DNA of 64,000 bases from Parabacteroides sp. AM08-6. Its GTDB lineage: Bacteria; Bacteroidota; Bacteroidia; Bacteroidales; Tannerellaceae. Made by a program: the position numbers and the translations under genes. Shown in pieces: positions 9,501-16,991 of the stretch. The stretch covers positions 16,760-80,759 of the forward strand of contig NZ_QRMP01000015.1 in the NCBI RefSeq assembly GCF_003473295.1, written 5' to 3'. Within the stretch, counting starts at the first letter, position 1. Each line of letters begins with the position of its first letter. A model generated the notes under the pieces. The model was not told the DNA's origin and searched no databases. It was given only the letters and a program-made list of their open reading frames with translations.

Positions 9501-9757
9501 TCCCTCTCATGGTAGCAACAGGAGTCGGTGCAAACGGGAACAGCTCATTAGGAACCGGTGCGGTCGGTGGTATGATTATCGGAACTTTGGCTCTTTTATT
9601 TATTGTCCCTTCCCTGTTCATCATATTCCAATATTTACAGGAAAAGATACGTCCCATACAGTTCGAGCCGACACATGATTGGCAAATACAAGAAGAAGTA
9701 GAAGAAGTAACAGCCGAGAGAAAACAATATCTCGATAGCAAAAAGAAAGATAAATAA
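6545..9757 (+). CDS. RND multidrug efflux permease (AcrB/MexB-like, HAE-1)
   Basis: Inner-membrane proton/drug antiporter, 1070 aa, close to the usual 1030-1050. The N-terminus FIERPVLSAVISI and the first periplasmic SLPVEQYPDIAPPTV are hallmark HAE-1 sequences. The proton-relay residues are present: Asp405 and Asp406 in VVDDAIVVVEAV and Lys940 in GLLSKTAILLTEYA. Two halves each contain a six-helix bundle plus a large periplasmic porter/docking domain. It is the middle gene of the efflux operon; the outer-membrane channel starts 4 bases after its stop. The product acts as a trimer. Confidence 0.98.
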   Translation: MKLRTFIERPVLSAVISIVIVFMGIIGLTSLPVEQYPDIAPPTVMVMTNYFGASAETLQKSVIAPLEESINGVENMTYMTSTATNAGTVSIMVYFKQGTDPDMAAVNVQNRVSKATGQLPAEVNQVGVTTIKRQTSMLQIFSIYSPDNSYGESFLSNYLSINLKPEILRISGVGELVVMGGDYSMRVWMKPDVMAQYNLIPSDVTAVLSEQNIESATGSFGENSTETYQYTMKYKGRLLKPEEFGEIVIRSTDNGEVLKLKDIAEIELGQENYAYIGETSGHPGVSCLVFQTAGSNATEVNEQIDAFLEEARKDLPKGVEIVQMMSSNDFLYASIHEVVKTLIEAILLVILVVYLFLQDVRSTLIPLVGIVVSLIGTFAFMSIAGFSINLITLFALVLVIGTVVDDAIVVVEAVQARFDVGYKSSYMASMDAMNGISAAIISSSLVFMAVFIPVSFMSGTSGTFYTQFGLTMAVAVGISAINALTLSPALCALLLKPYINEDGTQKDNFAARFRKAFNTAFDVIIGKYKKGVLFFIKRKWLTWSLLAGSIVLLVILMNTTKTSLVPDEDQGVLFVNVTTAAGNSLATTGQIMTRIEERIKDLPQLEEYSKVSGYGLIAGQGNSFGMFILKLKPWNERTKKEEHVQAVINQVYGRTADIKDATIFAMAPGMIPGYGMGNALEMYMQDKKGGDLTEFFNTTQQYLGVLRERPEIATAYSTFSISYPQWEVEVDASKCKRAGITPDAVLSTLSGYYGGQYVSNFNRFSKVYKVMIQASPLYRLDKSSLDNTFVRMSNGEMAPISQFVTLTKVYGAESLSRFNMYNSIAVNAMPAEGYSSGDAINAVKETAATMLPKGYGYDFAGITREENQQSDTTIVIFIICILMIYLILSALYESFLIPFAVILSVPFGLMGSFLFAKFMGLENNIYLQTGLIMLIGLLSKTAILLTEYAADRRAAGMSLTSAALSAAKVRLRPILMTALTMVFGLFPLMVATGVGANGNSSLGTGAVGGMIIGTLALLFIVPSLFIIFQYLQEKIRPIQFEPTHDWQIQEEVEEVTAERKQYLDSKKKDK

Positions 9758-9761
9758 GAAA

Positions 9762-11129
9762 ATGAAAAAAAATATTCCATTATTAATTGTCGCAGCCCTC
9801 ACTTTACTGAGTGGCTGCGGCCTCTACAAATCATATCGCCCTGCGACCTCTGTTCCCGACAATCTGTACCGGGATGAGCATACAGGCACGGATACATCCA
9901 GCATTGGGCATCTCGACTGGCAGGAACTCTTCACTGATTCCCAGCTGCAAATATTGATAAACGAAGGACTGGAAAACAATACAGATTTGCGTACAGCCCA
10001 TTTGCGTGTGAAAGAGGCGGAAGCAACCCTGCTGTCCTCACGTCTGTCCTATTTGCCGGCCCTTATGTTGAATCCGCAAGGTACGTTAAGTAGCTTCGAT
10101 GGAGCAAAACCTGCAAAAAGTTATCAATTGGCTGCATCTGCCAGTTGGGAACTCGATATTTTCGGTAAACAGACAAATACAAAAAGAGGCGCAGAAGCAG
10201 CTCTCGAACAAAGCAAATCCTATAAGCAAGCCGTCCGGACACAGCTAATAGCCACAATAGCCAATTCCTATTACACATTATTACTACTTGACAAACAACT
10301 TGCCATTAGTGAACGGACGGCTGCTATTTGGAAAGAGAATGTAAATGCTATGCGTGCCCTGAAAAAAGCCGGACTCAGAGACGAAGCGGCCGTTTCTCAA
10401 GCTGAAGCAAATTATCTTTCGGTAGAAGCTTCTCTCCTGACTCTCCGCCAACAAATCAATGCAACGGAAAACAGTTTGTCTACCCTTTTGGGAAAAGTGC
10501 CCCAAACCATCAATCGCAGTAATCTGGACAAACAAGTATTTCCGCAAAAAATTTCGACAGGCATACCATTGGAACTACTTAAAAACCGACCGGACGTACA
10601 ACAAGCCGAATATTCGTTGGCACAAGCATTCTACTCTGTCAATGAAGCTCGTAGTGCATTTTATCCCAATATTACACTTAGCGGTTCTGCCGGATGGACA
10701 AATAGCGGAGGCGGTTTTATTACTAATCCGGGAGCCTTATTGCTCCAGGCTATCGGCTCATTGACACAGCCCCTTTTTAATAAAGGTACGAACATAGCTC
10801 GTTTGAAAATAACCAAAGCACAGCAGGAAGAAGCAGCTCTTGCCTTCCGGCAAAGTCTACTGAATGCCGGCAGTGAAGTAAATAACGCGCTCACTCAATG
10901 GCAAACGGCACGGGAACGTATTCTATTGGGTAACAAACAAATAAAATCTCTTGAAACCGCTCTTAAAAGTACTCGCTTACTGATGGAACACGGAGATTTC
11001 ACTTATTTGGAGGTGTTAACAGCCCAGCAATCGTTGTTACAGGCGGAACTGACGGTTGTATCTGATCGTTTCGATGAAATACAGGGAGTTATCAATCTGT
11101 ACCATTCGTTAGGAGGAGGTATTGAATAA
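9762..11129 (+). CDS. RND efflux outer-membrane channel lipoprotein (OprM/NodT family)
   Basis: 455 aa outer-membrane factor that completes the tripartite pump. The signal peptide ends in lipobox LLSGC with Cys19. Two copies of the TolC-type repeat (about 60-240 and 260-450) are visible; typical segments are ELDIFGKQTNTKRGAEAALE in the first and LKNRPDVQQAEYSLAQAFYS in the second. It is the last gene of the operon. Its stop is 18 bases from the convergent kinase gene and no strong intervening hairpin was seen. Confidence 0.96.
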   Translation: MKKNIPLLIVAALTLLSGCGLYKSYRPATSVPDNLYRDEHTGTDTSSIGHLDWQELFTDSQLQILINEGLENNTDLRTAHLRVKEAEATLLSSRLSYLPALMLNPQGTLSSFDGAKPAKSYQLAASASWELDIFGKQTNTKRGAEAALEQSKSYKQAVRTQLIATIANSYYTLLLLDKQLAISERTAAIWKENVNAMRALKKAGLRDEAAVSQAEANYLSVEASLLTLRQQINATENSLSTLLGKVPQTINRSNLDKQVFPQKISTGIPLELLKNRPDVQQAEYSLAQAFYSVNEARSAFYPNITLSGSAGWTNSGGGFITNPGALLLQAIGSLTQPLFNKGTNIARLKITKAQQEEAALAFRQSLLNAGSEVNNALTQWQTARERILLGNKQIKSLETALKSTRLLMEHGDFTYLEVLTAQQSLLQAELTVVSDRFDEIQGVINLYHSLGGGIE

Positions 11130-11147
11130 TCAGAATGCCTCATTTTA

Positions 11148-12449
11148 TTATTCAAATACAATCCTGAACCTCGTCAATCCGTCTGCATAGGTTCGCAAGG
11201 AAAAGGTACAGTTTTGCTTTTGAAGGACTTCACGGATGAAGATTAGGCCGATACCCTGTCCGTTAGGCTTGGTAGAGAAGAAAGGGCTAAATAGCCGGTC
11301 TTCCGTCTCCTTATCGAGACCTTTTCCTGTGTCCGCAATCTCCAGACAAACAGGGTTATGAGAAGTTCGAATATAAATTTTGCCGTCGCAGTCGATAGAC
11401 TCGGCGGCATTTTTAATGATGTTAACAAGAACCTGTTCGAACAAAGTGCTATCTAAAAATACGAAAGGAGAAACTTCGGCCAGTTCCATCACAATTTCAA
11501 TATTCCGGTTCCGGCAAATTATTTCCATAAAACGTTTACAGGAAGTAACCACAGCATTTAACGCCTGCAAACGAGGTTGCGGCTCAGGAATACGGACTAC
11601 ATCGGTAAATCTTGTAATAAAACGGCTCATGCTGTAACAACGGTCTGTTGAAACACGCAAGACCTCACAGACATCCTCCATATTTTCCATTTCGCTAAAA
11701 GCAGACTCTAAAGCATCCAAAGCAGATGTTATACCGGCAGTCGTATTATTCACCTCATGGGCAATCATGCGAATCACCTTTTCATAAGCTTTCTTTTCAG
11801 CCTTGAAAACTTCTTGTGTCAATATTTCCACCAAATAAAACGAATGATGAAATCCCCTGTCAATAAATGATGAATGCGTACATTTATATATATTAGCATC
11901 GTTCAGACGAACGGTCTGCGAACCATATAGAGGAATTAAAACCAACTCTGCCGCCAGCGGAGAGTCTATTTCAGATAATCGTTTCCCTATAATTGCAGGA
12001 AGTTCGGAAACTCCGAACATTTTATAAGCAACCGGATTAACAGACAAAACCTCCTTATCCAAATTTAAAATAACAACACCCATCGGTGAAGCATTGATAA
12101 GCAAATCAAGAAAATGATTCTGCTCACGCAAATACAACCGCTCGTTTTTAAGCTGTTCCATCATCTTATTAAAAATATCAACGATACGGTCCGCTTCCGG
12201 CTGCCCTACCCGACTCAGACGGGAGCTAAAATCCTGCTCTTTCAATAAATCCATACCATTACCGATAATATGGAGAGGTTTAATGATACGGCGATAGAAA
12301 ACAAGCAAATAAAAAGCCGTTACTATTACCAACCCTTCAATAATAAAGAATAAGGCTGTTGAAAACGCATAAAAGACATAATAAGTCATTATCGCCAAAA
12401 TAGACAATAACAAAACAGTTAACAACCAGAATAGTCCCTTAATCCTCAT
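11148..12449 (-). CDS. NtrB-like histidine kinase with minimal extracytoplasmic loop
   Basis: 433 aa sensor kinase paired with the sigma-54 activator 11 bases upstream. Two membrane segments lie back to back (about residues 5-27 and 31-52) with only a handful of residues between them. This is the layout of intramembrane-sensing kinases such as BceS, which read the state of an ABC transporter rather than bind a ligand outside. A HAMP-like linker, a PAS domain (about 110-215), a HisKA box with His231 in IAHEVNNTTAG, and an HATPase domain with DTGKGLD and GQGIGL follow. The adjacent sigma-54-driven ABC system is the likely sensory and regulatory partner. Confidence 0.93.
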   Translation of the reverse strand: MRIKGLFWLLTVLLLSILAIMTYYVFYAFSTALFFIIEGLVIVTAFYLLVFYRRIIKPLHIIGNGMDLLKEQDFSSRLSRVGQPEADRIVDIFNKMMEQLKNERLYLREQNHFLDLLINASPMGVVILNLDKEVLSVNPVAYKMFGVSELPAIIGKRLSEIDSPLAAELVLIPLYGSQTVRLNDANIYKCTHSSFIDRGFHHSFYLVEILTQEVFKAEKKAYEKVIRMIAHEVNNTTAGITSALDALESAFSEMENMEDVCEVLRVSTDRCYSMSRFITRFTDVVRIPEPQPRLQALNAVVTSCKRFMEIICRNRNIEIVMELAEVSPFVFLDSTLFEQVLVNIIKNAAESIDCDGKIYIRTSHNPVCLEIADTGKGLDKETEDRLFSPFFSTKPNGQGIGLIFIREVLQKQNCTFSLRTYADGLTRFRIVFE

Positions 12450-12460
12450 CAGCCTTTTAA

Positions 12461-13837
12461 TTATTTATCGACAGGAATACCATATTTTTCAAGACGCCTG
12501 TATAACGCGGCACGACTTATACCCAATGCGGTAGCCACATGAGAAAGATTACCCGCATGAGCAGTAAGAGCCTGCAAAATCGTTTGCTTTTCCAATTCGT
12601 CCAATGTCATACCATTAAAAGAAGATGCAGCTTGTATCTTTAAATCTGAAGATAAATATTGACTTTCAAAATCCGGTACATCAAGTACGGATTTTCCGGA
12701 TACCAACATTGTACGCTCTACCAAATTCTTCAATTCACGTATATTACCCGGATAAGGAAGCTGTTGCAAAAAGACAAGTGCCTCGGAGGTAAAACGGACT
12801 TTGGGTAAGCCATTTATCATTGATTGCTTATCGGCAAAATAACCGGCCAACAAGGGTATGTCATCTTTCCGCTCCCGGAGGGCCGGCAAGTGAATTGTTA
12901 TCAAATTAACCCGATAAAACAAATCCTCCCGGAATGTACGTGTCTTGACCATTTCCCTCAAATTACGGTTGGTCGCACTAACCACACGTATATCCACTTT
13001 ACGCGGGCGACTGTCCCCTAAAACTTCAAATGTCTGATCTTGTAAAACACGCAACAATTTTACCTGACACGACAACTCCAATTCTCCTATCTCATCCAAG
13101 AATATCGTTCCTTTATTCGCCATCTCGAAACGCCCCATACGATCTATATAAGCATCCGTAAAAGCCCCCTTCTTATGACCAAACATCTCGCTTTCAAAAA
13201 GGCTTTGAGAAAGACCACCCAAATTCACTTTGACAAACGGTTCTTTCATACGGGAACTATTGGCATGAATAGCCTCGGCAATCAGTTCTTTACCAGTACC
13301 ACTTTCCCCCGTAATCAGCACAGACGCATTAGTAGGAGCAATACGAGAAACAGTACCTAATACATCCAGCAAAGGAACACTTTGGCCGATTATTTTATCA
13401 AAATGAAATTTCCTGTCGGCATCCGTCCGGTTAAGAGGTGTTTTTTGCTCTTTCTTTTGTTCGCTTAAATCAAGAGCTGTCCGGATAGATTTTAGAAGGA
13501 TCAGGTTATTCCACGGTTTCGTAATAAAATCGAAAGCACCGGCCTGCATCCCTTGTACGGCCAGAGAAATAGACCCCCAAGCTGTCATCAGAATAACCGG
13601 AACGTCCGGTTGTAATATCTTGACTTGCCTGAGCAACTGTATACCTTCTTCACCGGTTGTAGTCAACGTAAAGTTCATATCCATCAAGATTAGTTGAGGA
13701 GTGGTCGTACGCACTACCACCAAAGCGTCTTCCGGTCCCGGAACGGCCTCCGGTTCGAAGCCGGCTCTCTTCAAAAGAAAAGTCAGTGAAGACCGGACAG
13801 CTGCATCATCATCTACTATTAATATCATAGGGATCAT
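12461..13837 (-). CDS. Sigma-54-dependent response regulator (NtrC/AtoC family)
   Basis: 458 aa. Receiver domain with Asp53 (ILMDMNF), an AAA+ domain with Walker A GESGTGKE and Walker B-type FLDEIGEL, and a C-terminal Fis-type helix-turn-helix (LSHVATALGISRAALYRRLE). The sigma-54-contacting loop reads GAFTDA (residues 224-229) rather than the usual GAFTGA. It lies between the kinase and the TolC-like gene on the same strand. It is the obvious activator for the two sigma-54 promoters at 15428-15444 and 21580-21596. An alternative start is the ATG three codons in (13828). Confidence 0.95.
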   Translation of the reverse strand: MIPMILIVDDDAAVRSSLTFLLKRAGFEPEAVPGPEDALVVVRTTTPQLILMDMNFTLTTTGEEGIQLLRQVKILQPDVPVILMTAWGSISLAVQGMQAGAFDFITKPWNNLILLKSIRTALDLSEQKKEQKTPLNRTDADRKFHFDKIIGQSVPLLDVLGTVSRIAPTNASVLITGESGTGKELIAEAIHANSSRMKEPFVKVNLGGLSQSLFESEMFGHKKGAFTDAYIDRMGRFEMANKGTIFLDEIGELELSCQVKLLRVLQDQTFEVLGDSRPRKVDIRVVSATNRNLREMVKTRTFREDLFYRVNLITIHLPALRERKDDIPLLAGYFADKQSMINGLPKVRFTSEALVFLQQLPYPGNIRELKNLVERTMLVSGKSVLDVPDFESQYLSSDLKIQAASSFNGMTLDELEKQTILQALTAHAGNLSHVATALGISRAALYRRLEKYGIPVDK

Positions 13838-13919
13838 TTTTCTGTTTACAAAAATAAGTATAATTTGCCAATGAGATAATATGTCGATACGCTAATAAAA
13901 AAACAAATCGATGCATTGT

Positions 13920-15401
13920 TTATTTTCTGACAATTTCTTCAAACTCCGCATCCAATGTCCTATCATGCTGGAAATCGAAAAGAGTCAAGCTCCTGATATT
14001 ATAATAATAATTCCAGTAATAATATAACTCCTCGATATGTTTTTGACGGGCATCATCTTTGGATTGCTGCGCGTCATTCAAATCCAAAATATTTATTTTT
14101 CCAATCATAAATGTTTCGATGGACGTTTTATAACGTTGCTGAGCAATCAAATCGGCTTCCTCTGCAATCTGTAATTGAGCCGACTGATTATTAAAGTTTT
14201 CAACCAACAAGAAAATATTCTGGTTAAAATTGAGTTGCTCTTGACGGATTTTTGATAAAACGACCTCCCGATTAGACTCTGCGACTTTTACATTCCCCTT
14301 ACGTTTACCCCAATCCAGAAGTGGAATCGAAAAGCCAACTTCCACTAAATTGCTATTATTCAGGTTTTGATACGCAGTACCTATTGTATGATCTTTACCG
14401 GAATAACCGACAGAAGCAAACAAATTTATACTTCGGCGATTTCCTTTGGCTGTTGCAACACCATAATCGGCTTCCAACTGACGACGTAATATATTTTTAG
14501 CAAACGAATTATTTTCCTGAGCCTTTTCCAATACAATCGGATAATTCATTCGTAAAGAGGGAACTGCTTCAGGCACAATCGGTTCAATTATATCCAGTTC
14601 ACCCAGCCCCAAAAAAGCTCGAAGTTGGAACATATTTGCATTCAGATTTGATTGTTCTTCCGTTACTTTACCTTTCGCCTGTAAAGCAGATAATTTCAAT
14701 TGCATCAGTTCGCTTTCGGATATCTGTCCGATTTTACGTTTAGCAATAGCTATTTCGAATAGTTTATCAGCATTCCACAAATTTTGTCGAGCCGTAGATA
14801 AGCGGGATTTTGCTAATAATAGATTAAAGAAATACCGGATAGTTGTAATCGTTACCTCTTCCACACTCTCCACATAAGCAGCTTTTGCTTCTTGGTAGCG
14901 GACAGGTTCAATTTTACGTTTCCACTTCTGATTATTTACACCGAAAATAGGTTGTGTCAAAGTCAAACCGACAGGGAAACTTAAAAACTCACTAAAAGCC
15001 TCATTACCCAGTTGACGTGTAAATTCGAGTGAAGTATTCAACGATATTTTGCCCCCCGTTAATGCAATATTCTGGTCAATAGACAAATCACCTTTTATCC
15101 CTAATGAGTTATCACGAACGAAAGTATAAACACCATCTCCATTTAAATAACGGGAATATTGACGGCTGTAAGAAGGAAGCGTACCGGTAAAATTTACTTC
15201 CGGCAACTGCTCTGCTATATGTGTACGATATTGCCAATAAGCCGTTTTCAATTCATTCAGTGCCACGGCGGCATCTACCGACTGTAATTGAGCCAATTCT
15301 ATCGCATCTTTCAGTGTAAGTTTAACGGTATCCTGTTCCTGAGCCTGCAACATGATATTTGCTAACAACAGACATGTAATCGCTATATAGATTTTTCTCA
15401 T
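13920..15401 (-). CDS. TolC-family outer-membrane channel
   Basis: 493 aa. Translation is placed at 15401 (MRKIYIAITCLLLANIMLQAQ, a clean signal peptide). An upstream in-frame start at 15560 would put the sigma-54 promoter inside the coding region and is rejected. The mature protein has the two TolC-type helical repeats; there is no lipobox, unlike the RND channel. It is transcribed from a sigma-54 promoter matching that of the HlyD-ABC operon. The simplest reading is that this is the exit channel of that ABC exporter, encoded apart from it. Confidence 0.92.
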   Translation of the reverse strand: MRKIYIAITCLLLANIMLQAQEQDTVKLTLKDAIELAQLQSVDAAVALNELKTAYWQYRTHIAEQLPEVNFTGTLPSYSRQYSRYLNGDGVYTFVRDNSLGIKGDLSIDQNIALTGGKISLNTSLEFTRQLGNEAFSEFLSFPVGLTLTQPIFGVNNQKWKRKIEPVRYQEAKAAYVESVEEVTITTIRYFFNLLLAKSRLSTARQNLWNADKLFEIAIAKRKIGQISESELMQLKLSALQAKGKVTEEQSNLNANMFQLRAFLGLGELDIIEPIVPEAVPSLRMNYPIVLEKAQENNSFAKNILRRQLEADYGVATAKGNRRSINLFASVGYSGKDHTIGTAYQNLNNSNLVEVGFSIPLLDWGKRKGNVKVAESNREVVLSKIRQEQLNFNQNIFLLVENFNNQSAQLQIAEEADLIAQQRYKTSIETFMIGKINILDLNDAQQSKDDARQKHIEELYYYWNYYYNIRSLTLFDFQHDRTLDAEFEEIVRK

Positions 15402-15427
15402 TGCAAAATATATTTTATCTTTCTGTT

Positions 15428-15444
15428 GGCAAAAGCCATGCCAA
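15428..15444 (-). promoter_or_regulatory. Sigma-54 (-24/-12) promoter of the TolC-like gene
   Basis: On the minus strand the sequence is TTGGCATGGCTTTTGCC, matching the sigma-54 consensus YTGGCACG-N4-TTGC with one transition. The -12 GC lies about 28 bases upstream of the start codon, giving a leader of about 16 nucleotides. Confidence 0.9.
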
Positions 15445-15483
15445 AAACATATACTACTGATTTCCTGTAAGGTAGGACAAACA

Positions 15484-15512
15484 ACACTGTCCGAAAATGA
15501 ACACAGTGTCCG
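15484..15512. promoter_or_regulatory. Upstream activator site of the TolC-like gene
   Basis: Two half-related sites: ACACTGT at 15484-15490 and ACAGTGT at 15503-15509 are inverted repeats. The second is within GAACACAGTGTCCG (15499-15512), a near-palindrome. Its nearer edge is 55 bases upstream of the -24 element. The identical 14-mer occurs at the HlyD promoter. It is the expected binding site of the NtrC-type regulator at 12461-13837. Confidence 0.8.
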
Positions 15513-15549
15513 TTTTTGAAATGAAACCGGTGATGCAAGCAAATATTTG

Positions 15550-15557
15550 TATATTTG
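15550..15557 (+). promoter_or_regulatory. Bacteroidota -7 element for the DgkA-like gene
   Basis: TATATTTG matches the TAnnTTTG consensus of the primary Bacteroidota sigma factor and lies 24 bases before the start codon. No clear -33 TTG at the standard distance was seen. Confidence 0.5.
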
Positions 15558-15580
15558 CAATATAAATAAAAAGTCAACAA

Positions 15581-15970
15581 ATGAAAAATAGAGGATTTAC
15601 CTTCCGCAAACGATTAGCAAGTTTCCGATATGCATTCAACGGTATTCGGCTACTAATAAAAAACGAGTACAATGCATGGATTCATTCTTTTGCAGCTATA
15701 TGCGTGATAATTGCAGGCTTTTTTTTCAGCTTATCCTCTACAGAATGGATTGCAGTTATTATTGCTATAGGGACTGTCTTTTCAGCCGAAGCTATCAATT
15801 CTGCAATCGAAGCAATATCCGACCTTGTTTCACCCGAGTACAATGAAGCAATAAAAAAGGCTAAAGATCTTGCAGCCGGTGCGGTTTTAATAACGGCAAT
15901 AGCGGCGGCGGCGGTCGGGTTTATTATATTTTTGCCCAAATTGACTTATTTCATAGAAAATCTGAAATAA
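15581..15970 (+). CDS. DgkA-family diacylglycerol/undecaprenol kinase
   Basis: 129 aa inner-membrane kinase of the DgkA family, which phosphorylates diacylglycerol or, in many bacteria, undecaprenol. Three membrane segments are visible (about 37-52, 54-72, 98-118). The family signature is present: Asn48-region NEYNAWIHSF, and the core VFSAEAINSAIEAISDL with catalytic Glu/Asn, followed by KAKDLAAGAV. A PAP2 phosphatase lies two genes downstream, so a lipid-phosphate recycling role is plausible. Which lipid it uses cannot be told from sequence alone. Confidence 0.92.
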   Translation: MKNRGFTFRKRLASFRYAFNGIRLLIKNEYNAWIHSFAAICVIIAGFFFSLSSTEWIAVIIAIGTVFSAEAINSAIEAISDLVSPEYNEAIKKAKDLAAGAVLITAIAAAAVGFIIFLPKLTYFIENLK

Positions 15971-15983
15971 AAAAGCATTTCTA

Positions 15984-16014
15984 TTGTTTTACAAATCTCT
16001 TATTTATATATTTG
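15984..16014 (+). promoter_or_regulatory. Promoter of the 71-aa gene (-33 TTG, -7 TATATTTG)
   Basis: TTG at 15984-15986 and TATATTTG at 16007-16014 are separated by 20 bases, the standard Bacteroidota spacing. The start codon follows 40 bases downstream. Confidence 0.7.
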
Positions 16015-16054
16015 CGACATTATATTACTAATTATAAAATTAAAACAGGAGATT

Positions 16055-16270
16055 ATGGCACGTACAGTAAATTTTTTAAAAAGAGCAGACAAAATCAAAG
16101 AACAAGTTGATGATTTAGTAAAAGAAATGAGTGAAGCAAGAACAATTCATGTTCCGGCTAGAACTAAACTTAAACTTATCGATATTGATTTCGAAGAAAT
16201 CGACACTGTTACTTTAATGCAGATTCAAGCGCGTTTGAGCAAAATTATTCTTGATAAAAGTAAAAGGTAA
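16055..16270 (+). CDS. Small conserved-type hypothetical protein, 71 aa
   Basis: Not recognised. 71 aa, highly charged, predicted mostly helical; the first 30 residues (FLKRADKIKEQVDDLVKEM) suit an amphipathic or coiled helix. There is no signal peptide or membrane segment. It is supported as a real gene by a well-formed promoter, the purine-rich AACAGGAGATT before the ATG, and close spacing (20 bases) to the PAP2 gene. Confidence 0.7.
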   Translation: MARTVNFLKRADKIKEQVDDLVKEMSEARTIHVPARTKLKLIDIDFEEIDTVTLMQIQARLSKIILDKSKR

Positions 16271-16290
16271 GCAGGAATAAAAACCTATAG

Positions 16291-16848
16291 ATGAAATATA
16301 TCCTTACTCTATTCCTCTCCTTATTCATTTGTTTTTCGGGGAAAGCGCAAGAGATTGAAATTAGTGGAAGCCGCAAAGCCATACGTACATCCGGTGATGT
16401 ATTGGTATTTATAACTCCTGTTGCAAGTTTAGCGACTGTTTTAGCACTACAAGACTGGCAGGGATTAAAACAAGGGGCTTTTGCCGGTGTATCTACTATA
16501 GGTATGACTTACGCATTAAAGTATCTCATAAAGAAAGAACGTCCGGACGGTAGTGATAATCATTCTTTTCCCTCTATGCATACATCGGTATCATTTGCGG
16601 GAGCAGCATTTATTCAACGACGTTACGGATGGAAATGGGGTATTCCCGCATATGCAGTTGCGACTTACGTAGGATGGAGTCGTACATATGCAAAAAAGCA
16701 TGATTGGTGGGATGTGGTAGCAGGAGCCGCAATAGGCGCAGGAAGTGCTTACATTTTTACTCGCCCGTTTGCTAATAAGTATAATGTATCTATCAGTCCG
16801 GTGGCTGGTGATAAACATTTCGGGATATATGCGTCTATGACATTTTAA
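16291..16848 (+). CDS. PAP2-family membrane phosphatase
   Basis: 185 aa lipid phosphatase of the PAP2/PgpB type. The N-terminal signal or first membrane segment is at 1-19. The three catalytic motifs are present: KKERPDG (KxxxxxxRP type), SFPSMHTS (PSGH motif with Met for Gly) and SRTYAKKHDWWDV (SRxxxxxHxxxD). Candidate substrates are undecaprenyl pyrophosphate, phosphatidylglycerol phosphate or lipid A phosphates. It probably forms a unit with the 71-aa gene and functions with the DgkA-like kinase. Confidence 0.93.
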   Translation: MKYILTLFLSLFICFSGKAQEIEISGSRKAIRTSGDVLVFITPVASLATVLALQDWQGLKQGAFAGVSTIGMTYALKYLIKKERPDGSDNHSFPSMHTSVSFAGAAFIQRRYGWKWGIPAYAVATYVGWSRTYAKKHDWWDVVAGAAIGAGSAYIFTRPFANKYNVSISPVAGDKHFGIYASMTF

Positions 16849-16858
16849 AGAACAACAG

Positions 16859-16897
16859 GCCCGGTTTCACATTGCTGTGAGATCGGGCTTGTCTTTT
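16859..16897 (+). terminator. Rho-independent terminator after the PAP2 gene
   Basis: A 13-bp stem with two G-T pairs (GCCCGGTTTCACA / TGTGAGATCGGGC) around a TTGC loop at 16859-16888, followed by TTGTCTTTT. It lies between convergent units. Confidence 0.85.
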
Positions 16898-16991
16898 GAC
16901 CAAACTGACAGGATAAAGAAGTCTTGATGTTCCTGACAATCAAAAAAGAATCAAATATTGCCGAATCAGCTCAGTATTTTTAATTCTTCTC

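Noticed and set aside
15402..15560. Upstream in-frame extension of the TolC-like gene
   Set aside because: It would cover the sigma-54 promoter and activator site and place the signal peptide internally.
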